A stretch of 53,393 nucleotides of DNA, from the IMG/VR virus record IMGVR_UViG_3300023179_000142, positions 1-53,393 of that record. One strand, 5' to 3'. The stretch comes from a virus. The first letter of the stretch is position 1; the number at the start of each line of letters is the position of its first letter. Under the pieces are notes generated by a model. The model saw nothing but the letters and a program-made list of their open reading frames with translations. It was not told the DNA's origin and made no database searches. This document shows positions 1-8,400 of the stretch, in pieces. A program made the translations under genes and the position numbers.

Positions 1-279
1 AGGCTAAAAGATGCTGTAAAAACGCAGCACGTTAGTATATGGTGATAGCATACTGTATATTAACCGCCGTTGTATGAAGACTGTGCTCGAGGTACCGGAC
101 AACCGCCTCTGTAACGCACTAATGCTATGGACTGAGCAACTCGCATAATGTTCCCTTCGCCCTCGGACGGGCGAAGAGTGACGTCACAATCTGCATAATA
201 TTAAAGAAGCTAAAGCTTTTTAGGACGACAAGTCCTAAAAAAGAGTGAGCGTAGCACACTCTCAAATAATAAATACTTG
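1..279 (+). other. Structured non-coding leader with several hairpins
   Basis: I see no convincing gene here. Frame 1 is open only to a TGA at 43-45, which could be the last 14 codons of a gene to the left. The rest is less AT-rich than its neighbours and rich in inverted repeats. An 8-bp perfect stem lies at 155-162/169-176 with loop TCGGAC. A 10-bp stem lies at 217-226/232-241 with loop GACAA. A 6-bp stem lies at 242-247/257-262. The three sit directly before the first gene, which suggests a structured RNA leader, a processing site or a regulatory RNA. None has a run of T after the stem on the plus strand, so they are not classic terminators. I found no tRNA cloverleaf. Confidence 0.5.
268..275 (+). 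promoter_or_regulatory. AATAAATA box immediately before a start codon
   Basis: AATAAATA resembles the T4 late promoter box TATAAATA but ends only 4 nt before the ATG at 280. There is no Shine-Dalgarno sequence for this ATG. The same arrangement precedes the ATG at 10758. It may be a late promoter giving a nearly leaderless mRNA, or an AT-rich unstructured initiation region. Confidence 0.35.
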
Positions 280-1290
280 ATGAAAGTTTTTGAAATTATC
301 TATGAACCTAGTCTAAGTGAAGGGTGGGTTAGTGGTGGCTTATCAGCTCTAGGAAAAGTAGCAGTCCCTTTTGAAAAAACTAAAAGTATTTCTGATGTAT
401 TACCAAGTGCAGCATCTAAATATGCTGCTATGAAAAGTGCTGCTCAGGCAAATAAAATGTTAAAAAAGATACCCTTTGTTGGAAATTTTTTATACAGATC
501 TAAAATTAAAGATGCAGGTAGAAATTTTGAATTAGCAAAAACTCGAACTGCTGCTGTGTTTGCCAATAACATAGGTGTTCATATAACAAATTTATTGGTG
601 GGTCTAAATATCTATGATGCCTGTAGTGATTACTATGCTGCTGCTACAGTTGTTCAAGAAAGTGAGTTGACACCCGAAGAAAAAGAAAAAAAACTAACTG
701 AGCTAAGAGGCATATTGTTTGTACAGATAATAGGTGGTGGGCTAGTAGCTAGATCAGCTCAATTAGGAAGACTTATAACTGGGATATTACCTGCTATGGC
801 TAAATTAGTTCCTGGTACAACAATACCTAAGATAGGTATAGCCGCTAGAGAAATTATCAATGCTGGCTTACGCATACAAGTTGGTTTATGGACTACGAAC
901 TTAATGACTGAACAAGGTATTAAGGCATTAACTGATTGGTTAGGAGAAACTGTTGTTAATGGTTTTGGAGCTGGGATGAATTTGTTTTTAGATTTTCTTG
1001 CTTGGTCTTGGTCTTGGATTAAAGCCACAGCAAAGTACGCAATGGGTCAAAGAGCATCTGATCAATCTACTGGTACTCAACCTCAACAACCAGGGGCAGC
1101 TGGGACTCAACCTCAACAACCAGGGGCAGCTGGGACTCAACCTCAACAACCAGGGGCAGCTGGGACTCAATCTTCTAATTCAGGAGGTTCTAACATGGGT
1201 GATATTGCCAAAGGTCTGCTATCAGGTGATGATGATTTTAATACAATGGCCATGAAACTGGCAGCAAGAAGAATGGGCTTAGATTATTAG
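280..1290 (+). CDS. Unknown protein with hydrophobic segments and PQQPGAAGT repeats (336 aa)
   Basis: I do not recognise the family. The start is the ATG at 280 (MKVFEIIYEP), preferred over the in-frame TTG just before it. Three hydrophobic stretches, near residues 95-125, 145-180 and 230-255, are rich in Gly, Ala, Leu and Ile and could enter a membrane or pack as helices. A low-complexity Gly-Thr-Gln-Pro-Gln-Gln-Pro-Gly-Ala-Ala linker repeats three times at about residues 266-296, followed by a short charged tail ending in RRMGLDY. It has no SD and is preceded by an AATAAATA box. Its stop overlaps the end of the minus-strand -1 frame described below. A minor virion, ejected or pore-like protein is possible from the context, but that is inference. 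Confidence 0.7.
   Translation: MKVFEIIYEPSLSEGWVSGGLSALGKVAVPFEKTKSISDVLPSAASKYAAMKSAAQANKMLKKIPFVGNFLYRSKIKDAGRNFELAKTRTAAVFANNIGVHITNLLVGLNIYDACSDYYAAATVVQESELTPEEKEKKLTELRGILFVQIIGGGLVARSAQLGRLITGILPAMAKLVPGTTIPKIGIAAREIINAGLRIQVGLWTTNLMTEQGIKALTDWLGETVVNGFGAGMNLFLDFLAWSWSWIKATAKYAMGQRASDQSTGTQPQQPGAAGTQPQQPGAAGTQPQQPGAAGTQSSNSGGSNMGDIAKGLLSGDDDFNTMAMKLAARRMGLDY
1075..1164 (+). repeat. Three identical 30-bp tandem repeats inside a coding region
   Basis: The 30-nt unit starting ACTCAACCTCAACAACCAGG occurs three times without a mismatch (1075-1104, 1105-1134, 1135-1164), followed by a six-base partial copy. Each unit encodes a ten-residue Pro/Gln/Gly/Ala linker. Complete identity, including third codon positions, implies recent slippage or expansion. 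Copy number changes keep the frame. Confidence 0.95.
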
Positions 1291-1520
1291 ATTAAAGGTA
1301 GTCCGCTTTTCTTAGTATTTTCTATATTATTTTTTATAATATCATTTAGTATGGCACGATCTTCTGAACTGTAGACATGAAAAAGTTCATATGAAGTAAC
1401 ACCACCTCTCATATACCAACTTATAGTAAAAATATCGTCTTTGATTCTTTTAGTGGCTAATTCCATATCCTTGAATAGAGTTTCTAACTCCTCATTAGGA
1501 ATATAGATTAGCCTCTGGCG
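1287..1520 (-). CDS. -1 frame extension of the gp26-like protein (77 codons), predicted frameshift product
   Basis: The frame -1 to the gp26-like gene is open from the slippery site to a TAA at 1287-1289. It encodes 77 residues beginning RQRLIYIPNEELE, with a middle segment ISWYMRGG and an end KKSGLPLI. It reads like a real compact protein tail: an aromatic SWYMRGG core followed by a charged helix. Upstream, the frame is closed by TAA at 1554-1556, and no ATG, GTG or TTG lies between that stop and the slip site. The first ATG comes at codon 19 of the extension. A separate gene is therefore unlikely, and a -1 shift giving a fusion of about 353 aa is the simplest reading. The SWYMRGG-type tail resembles small proteins found next to gp26 in T4-like phages, but that likeness is from memory. 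Confidence 0.75.
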   Translation of the reverse strand, partial: RQRLIYIPNEELETLFKDMELATKRIKDDIFTISWYMRGGVTSYELFHVYSSEDRAILNDIIKNNIENTKKSGLPLI

Positions 1521-2347
1521 AAAAAATTTGATTGATCCATTGTAAGTACAATTTTACTTTGATGTTGACATTCTGGACATTCCACATCTTGTTCTGGAAT
1601 ATCCCATTGGCGTTTATTTGCTTCTAGTTTTTCTTTAATTTTTTTATAAAATTCTTTATCACTATTTCTAATCCATTCACTGATCATTTCTGGATCTTCA
1701 ACGATACCATCTGGAGCTTCTACATTTATAATACTGATTTCAAATAGTTCAACTTGCATTTCTGCTATGCGTTTATAGATGTCATCCTGTGTTTTAAGTG
1801 TCTGTTCTTCATTACCGCTAGCTTCGTTTTTGCTCAATTGATATAACATTTTTTGTAGTTTGTAGTTTTCTACATTAAATTTTGTTACTTCTTCGTATCG
1901 CAAAGGACGTAGATTTAATGTAAGTTCTCCTATGACAATTTTTCCATCATAAGTTTGACTACTTAAATATGTAAGGACCTGTCCTAAGTCAATACTGTAG
2001 TCATTTATAGTTTGACAGTTGGGACATCTATGAGTGACTTCCATTTCATTACCATAAGTGGCAATGCGTATGCTTATCAATAAACAATCTACATCTATAC
2101 TAGGCATTTGCCAAGCATCTTTAATATAAGGGCAGCAACTTTCTACAACTTTCACAGTGCTTTCACCGTTGAATAGGGCATCTGGTGTTTTCATTAATAT
2201 TTCGTCCATACCAGTCATACCAAAGATAGGTACATTATCACTCTTACCAACTAGTGCCGTTTTATCATAATAAATTCCTTTACTGGGTAATTCAATATAG
2301 ATTTTAGGCTGTCTAAAGTATTTTTGTAGAGGGTTTCCTTGAGGCAT
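1508..2347 (-). CDS. 26: gp26-like T4 baseplate protein / probable tail assembly chaperone (279 aa)
   Basis: The protein resembles the T4 gp26 baseplate family, which acts in assembly of the baseplate hub. The start is ATG at 2347 (MPQGNPLQKY), with GGAG five bases upstream; a GTG two codons earlier is less likely. The N-terminus has the family pattern of a short beta segment (PKIYIELPSKGIYY). Two CxxC pairs, Cys108/Cys111 and Cys257/Cys260, would form a zinc ribbon. Between them lie a charged helical region and an acidic loop. The zero frame ends NFFARG just after a U UUU UUC heptamer, and a -1 shift would add 77 residues. It is transcribed away from the large tape-measure candidate. A chaperone beside the tape measure, made in short and frameshifted forms, is the usual arrangement in many tailed phages. 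Confidence 0.75.
   Translation of the reverse strand: MPQGNPLQKYFRQPKIYIELPSKGIYYDKTALVGKSDNVPIFGMTGMDEILMKTPDALFNGESTVKVVESCCPYIKDAWQMPSIDVDCLLISIRIATYGNEMEVTHRCPNCQTINDYSIDLGQVLTYLSSQTYDGKIVIGELTLNLRPLRYEEVTKFNVENYKLQKMLYQLSKNEASGNEEQTLKTQDDIYKRIAEMQVELFEISIINVEAPDGIVEDPEMISEWIRNSDKEFYKKIKEKLEANKRQWDIPEQDVECPECQHQSKIVLTMDQSNFFARG
1520..1526 (-). promoter_or_regulatory. Predicted -1 ribosomal frameshift site, T TTT TTC
   Basis: On the coding (minus) strand the zero-frame codons are AAT TTT TTC GCC. This places the heptamer T TTT TTC exactly in the X XXY YYZ phase needed for simultaneous -1 slippage. The zero-frame stop follows four codons after the heptamer begins its last codon (TAA at 1508-1510), and the -1 frame stays open for 77 codons. 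I did not establish a clear downstream pseudoknot by eye. Confidence 0.75.
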
Positions 2348-2356
2348 AATCACTCC

Positions 2357-2364
2357 GATAAATA
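2357..2364 (+). promoter_or_regulatory. Late promoter box GATAAATA (plus strand)
   Basis: GATAAATA lies 39 nt before the ATG at 2404 and matches seven of eight bases of the T4 late box TATAAATA. The 13 bases starting here (GATAAATAATATT) recur exactly at 19597. Confidence 0.6.
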
Positions 2365-2371
2365 ATATTGT

Positions 2372-2379
2372 TATTTATA
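2372..2379 (-). promoter_or_regulatory. Late promoter box TATAAATA (minus strand)
   Basis: This is a perfect TATAAATA on the minus strand, 24 nt before the gp26-like ATG at 2347. Together with the plus-strand box at 2357-2364 it forms a compact, partly palindromic divergent promoter pair. The two boxes point through each other, so binding at one may exclude the other. Confidence 0.65.
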
Positions 2380-2403
2380 AACGTATATTTCTGGTAAAAA
2401 AAT

Positions 2404-5400
2404 ATGGCCAATCAAGATAAAAAAACGCAAGAATCAGCCAAAAAGACTTCCTCATCTTTTGATGATGTAGCTAGGGTAGTAGGAAAATCTATACCAATTT
2501 TTGGTAAAATGACTGATGAAATATCCAGTATTGGTAAAGCGTTTCAAACTTTAAGTAATACAGGTAATGTTTTCAATAATGACATGCTGTCTCTTAGAGT
2601 GGCAGCAGCAAATGCTAGATTAAGTTTAGAAGAGTATACTGATGTATTAAAGGAAAATGGCAAGTACTTTTCTGGATTAGGTGGCAGTGTAAGCAAAGGT
2701 AGTCAAGTCTTCGGTGATTTCAGTAAGGCATTTTTTGAAAGCAATATCACTGATCATTTAAGACAAATAGGTTATACCAGTAAGGATCTAAATGAATTAT
2801 TATCCTTACAGATAACCATGCAGAAATCTTATACTGACACTTCAGTAGAAGGGCAAATGCGTACAGCCAAGGCTGCTGCTGAATTAGGTGTAGAATTAGA
2901 TCTAATAGCTAGGTTGACAGGACAAACTCGTAAAGAACAAGAGGAAGCACTTAAAAAAGCAGCCGTCGATGGACAAATAGAAGCCAAAATTAGACTGATG
3001 GCTGCAGGCGATCCTGAAAAGGCTAGGGAAATAAAAGAGAAGTTCGCGCAAGAATATATCAAGGCCGAGGCCATGGGTCAGGGCCAACTGTTTAAAGAAT
3101 ATTTTGCTTCTCAAACAGCAACTACAAAAGAAGCTCAACTATCTTTAGGAATCTTTGGCGATGCTGCTCGTAAGACAGCTGAAAGTGCCAAATTATTGGG
3201 TGAAGGCCAAACTGCACTTGCTAGTGAAAGCATGAAGCAAGCACAAGTGGCCAATATGGAAAATCAGAAGAACGTAGCCTTAAACACTATAGCTGCTACA
3301 GGTGTGGGCGATGCTGCCAAGTTAATTATTAAAAATATTGAAAAGAATGATACTGCCTATCAAGGTCTTCAAAAGTTTATGGAAAAGACTAACGATGTTA
3401 GGGAAGCCATGGAGGCACAACGTCAGGCCATAGTCAAAGAACAAGCTGCTAGAGAACCTCTAACAGAAATATTAGTTACTACTACAAGAACTATTGAAGA
3501 TGTAAGAGCTGGTCTTATATCTACAGCAGGAAGAATTTTACAAAATAGCGGTGAAAGGGATGCCAAAGGCAGACCTACCGGTGTGATGGGACAACTACAA
3601 GATGTCGCTAGAACTGTTCCTGGAGGTGACAAAGGTAAATCAATTGATGAACTAGCTAAACAATATGCAGATAAAAAAGGAAAAGATGCAGATAATATTG
3701 GTGCCATAATACCTGCAGAATTAGAAAAGGCAGGATTTTTTAAAGCAGTTAAAGGAATAGATCAAGGAATATCTGGTCTTGCTACAAAGATTGGCGAATA
3801 CATACCCAAGTTACAAAAAACACTCGATGAAATAGCAGCACTAAGAAAGGAAGAAGTAAAACCAAAAGCAAAAGAAGAATCACAGACTCAGCCCCCACCA
3901 CCTAAGCGTGAAGGTGGTAGTATAGGTGAAGCAGGTATGCTATTTGAAAATTGGGGTAAAGGGACACTAGCAGAACTACATGGTATGGAAGCAGTAGTAA
4001 GGCCAGACCAAATGATGAATATGGCAAAAGGACTGAGTCAAGAAGGCGCCGGTGTAGCATTTAACCAAATGAAAAGTGTTCTTGCCGGACAAGATAAAAC
4101 ATCCAAAGGCATAGATTTAACTAAGATTAGTAATGATATAAAGACTACTATTAGTAAGGTAGAAGTTCAAAACTGGCCAAAAAATTTAATTAGCAAAGTT
4201 GAAGTTAAAGGCCCAAGTGAAGCAAAACCTACGGACAAACCCACAGAAACTAAGCCTGCTACAACAACCAAAGCACCAGAAACTAAGCCAACAACAGCTA
4301 AAGAAACCACAGTAGAATCTAAAAAACCATTATCTAATGCAGAAAAAATCAAGAAACAAGATGCTGAATTAGAAGAACATTTCAAAAAGATAGGTGCTGA
4401 AAAAGGTGAAACTGCTGAAAGGATAGCAAGACAAGAATATGCTACTGAAAAGAAACGTAATGATGAATTACAAAAGTGGCGAGATGAAGAATTAAAAGTT
4501 AAGATCGCAGGTATACGTGAAGGCCCCGCAGCTGAACAGAAAATGCGTGATCTTGTGGAAAAAAGTCGTACTGAATCAGCACAAAACAGATTATTATCTG
4601 AAATAGCTCCTACAACCCCTAAGACTAATGTATCCAAGACTCAAACGCAGGAAGTTATTGTAAATGGCAAACAAGTAGATCCTAATAGCAAAGAAGGTCA
4701 AGCAGCAATTAAGCAATTAGAAACAACTAGATCAAATATAGAAAGCTCTATGAAAGGTCTAACGGATCTTACACGAACAAATCTACAAGAAATTAGTAAG
4801 GAAATAAAAAATAATCAAAAAACATCTGTATCAATAGATGGTAAACCTGTTGATCCTAATAGCAAAGAAGGTCAAGCTGCTATAAAACAAATGGAATCTA
4901 TGAAATTAAACATAGAAAATTCCATGAGTAATATGTTAAACTTGACAAAAACAGCAGTCCAAGATCCTGCAAGAACCAATCTTCAAGATAGTTCAAGATT
5001 AAATTTACAGGAAATCTTTAAGGAAGTTAAAAATAATCAAAAAACAACGGTAACAATAGATGGTAAATCTGTTGATCCTAATAGCAAAGAAGGTCAAGCA
5101 GCAATTAAGCAATTAGAAACAACTAGATCAAACATAGAAAGCTCTATGAAAGGTCTAACGGATCTTACACGAACAAATCTACAAGAAATTAGTAAAGAAA
5201 CAAAAAAGAATCAAGAAACTTCTGTATCAATAGATGGTAAACCTTTTGATCCTGATAGTAAAGAAGGTCAAGCAGTTATCAGGGAAATGGAGGCCAGTAA
5301 AGCAAGACTAGAACAAACAATGAATAGTCTTATGACAGGAGTAGTTTACAAGAAAACAGATCTTATAGAAAAGGCAACTTCAGGTGGATCAGTAACAGAA

Positions 5401-8400
5401 GGTAAACAATTTAAGACAGATGATGCCAAAGCGGCAGATCAGGAATTGAGTAAAGTTTTAGGTCAACATATGTCTAAACAAAGGGAATTGTATGCTCAAA
5501 TGAAAGAGCAGCTAGGTCCTGATGCAAAGTTTAGTGATGTCCGTAGGGCGGTAAAAGAAAGTCAACAAGGAAAAGATTTAGATAATGAATTTAGGCCGCA
5601 AGTTGAAGCATTAAGAAAACGTATAGAAGAAGGTACTACATGGGAAGTTAATAAACGTGCCGAAACTAATGAATCTATAAAGAAAATCAGCACTGAGCAA
5701 TCACAAATAGTCACTGGTTTTAAGACTAAAGAATTAGATGATGTTAAAAAATCAGGGCAGGAGGCTATTAATCTAGCACAGGAAAATAATAAATTTAAGA
5801 TTAAAGTTGAACAAGATTATAACGATCATTGGACTAAATCTAGAGACGAAGCTGCTCAAAAAATTACTGATTTAGAGAAAAAAGCCGCTACCGAAACTCT
5901 TACTAAACGTGAACAAAATGAATTAGCTTTTCAAAAAAATATAAAAGCACAAGCAGATCAAGAAGTAGCCATCAGTGCTGCTAATTTAGAAGATTATAAA
6001 AAACAAGGTCAACAATTAACATCAGCCGAACAAACTAAAAATGTAGTAGCAGAAAATATACCTATACAAGGAATACAAGAAAAATCTGTAGCCAGTCCAC
6101 AACAAGTTGATCCAGGACAATTTGTTTTAAAGTCTTATGTTGATAATGCTACAGAAAAGAGAAATGTTAATAAAGAAGGTTTAAATGAAATACTAAGTTT
6201 AAATCAACAGGAAAGGGAAGCTAAAAAACAAAAATATCAAGAAGAATATGATTTAGCCAATAAAGGATTTAAAGAGAGAGAAAAACAATTACTGGCCATA
6301 GAGGAAAGATATGAAGCTGAAGGCAAGAAAGGTCAGGAAAAACATGACGAAGAATTTAAGAGATTAGAGGCAGAGGAGAAAGCATATGTAGAAAGAAGAA
6401 ATAAGGCATCTGAGCAGTTAGGCTATTTCAGAGAAGTTGATGAAACTAAGCGTAAGATGGAAGATCAAGGTTACAATTTTGAAAAGGAATTACAGACTAG
6501 AAAGCAGGCACTGTCAAAAGATACAGCTGAAGTAATAAAGAAGGATATGAAAGATGCTTTACCTTTACAGGAAGTTAAATCATTAGGTGAGGCCTATAAA
6601 GGAGTAGAATATCCTCAACCAAAAGAGTTTGAAAGCAATTTGGCTAAGGCTTCAGAAAGTTTAGATGAGCATGGTAAGAAAACTTTACAGTTCGTTGCTA
6701 ACGATAATGAAGCAATGTTGGAAACTAGGAAAAAGAATGCCAAACGAATTATTGAAAGCGAAGAAGAAAATATAGCAGAACGCACGGCTAGAGTACAGGA
6801 ATTAGAAAAGAAAGCTAATGAGCAAGGGTTAACCAATAGAGAAAAGAATAGACTTGAAGAAGAAAAAAGGGAAATAGCTAAGTCTGAAGAAATTAAAAAA
6901 ATACAACAATCAGATCTTAAGGCTTTTGAGGTAGCGGAAAAGTCACGAAGAGGAATAATAGAAGAATCTAATCAAGCTATATTTAAAGATCAAACTGAAG
7001 CAGGCAAAGAATTAGGCAAGGCCATAACAGAACCAATGACTGAGTCTAAGGGTGAACCTAAATCCAATACTGAAAAAGTTAAGAATGATGTAACAAGTAT
7101 GCAGGAAATGTTGCCTAATCAAATACAACCAAAACAGGTCATAGATAGAGAGGAAAAAACAGTTGATCGCAATCTAATTGGCGATGAAGATCAGAAAAAA
7201 CAAGAAGAAGAAATTAACAAACGTAGAGCAGAAAGAGATGCCAAAATTTCTCAATTAGGTAAGGACAAGGAAAGTGCCATTGAAAGAGGAGATAAGGCAA
7301 GCGCAGCTATGGACACTATGATGTCTAAAGGCCAGCGAGAAGGCAAGAGCAAAGAAGAAATTGAAGGTAGTGAAGCTTATAAAAATGCCAATAAGGAAAT
7401 GAAAGAGGCCTACAGGGAAGCAGAAAATATAAGCAAAGAAATGGGTAAGGCAATTTTTTCGCCATTAACTGATGCTAAGGAAGAAGTTAAGTCTAATAGT
7501 GAAAAAATCAAAGAGGATATGAAGGAAGCACTGCCAGTTCAAGGTATGAGAGACAAGACTGAAGAAATGAACAAATTGGCAGAGAGAAGAACAGAAATTG
7601 AAGAAAGACTATTAGAGCGTCAAGGTGAAGTGGATGGACTAAAGGCTCTGGCTAGTGAAAGGGCACTAACAGAAGAAGAACAGGCTCAGTTAAAATTAGC
7701 AGAAAACGGTGTAATAAGAGCTCAGAATAATCTTAAATCTAATCTAGAACAACAAAAAGAATTAGATGAAGCACTTGGGATAGCTAAAAAAGAATCTGAT
7801 AATAAAATTTTAGAACAAACAGAAAAAGCTAATAAGGCACAATTGGAAAGTGTAGGCGGAATGACTGATGCTGCGATAAACGCACAAGATACATTCATGC
7901 AACAAATTAACACATTATTTGATATGCCCAGTGAAGCAGCAGCAGAAGCACAAGATGCCTTTATGCAAGAAGCAACCGCTTTGTTTGATATGCCAGAGCG
8001 TGATGAATTTGAGGAAGATGAATATGGTCAAGGTGGTGAAGATGTAGTATTACCTGAAGAACCAGAAAAAGATTATATTAGTCTTGCAATGAAAGATTTT
8101 GCTGATCAAGTACAAGGATTAACAGATAGTCAAATGCTAGAGGCTAATGAAGCACAGCAGGGTGAAGGATCAATGGATAGTGCCTTTGCTGAAGATGAAT
8201 ATGGTCAAGGTGGTGAAGATGTAGTATTACCTGAAGAACCAGAAAAAGATTATATTAGTCTTGCAATGAAAGATTTTGCTGATCAAATTATAGGGTTAAA
8301 AGAATTTGAGGAAGATGAATATGGTCAAGGTGGTGATGCCATTGGTGGTAAAATGGATCCAGCCTTTGCTGAAGATGAGGATGATTATGTAAGCCAAGCA

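Noticed and set aside
217-241. Rho-independent terminator before the first gene
   Set aside because: The T-run precedes and the A-run follows the GC stem on the plus strand and both are paired, so no free T-tail remains.
1-279. tRNA gene in the hairpin region
   Set aside because: I could not form a cloverleaf with a T-loop GTTCRA-like sequence; the stems are simple hairpins.
4167-4637. 156-residue minus-strand frame within the tape-measure candidate
   Set aside because: Antisense of a Lys/Glu/Thr-rich coding region, giving a Ser/Leu/Phe-rich shadow.
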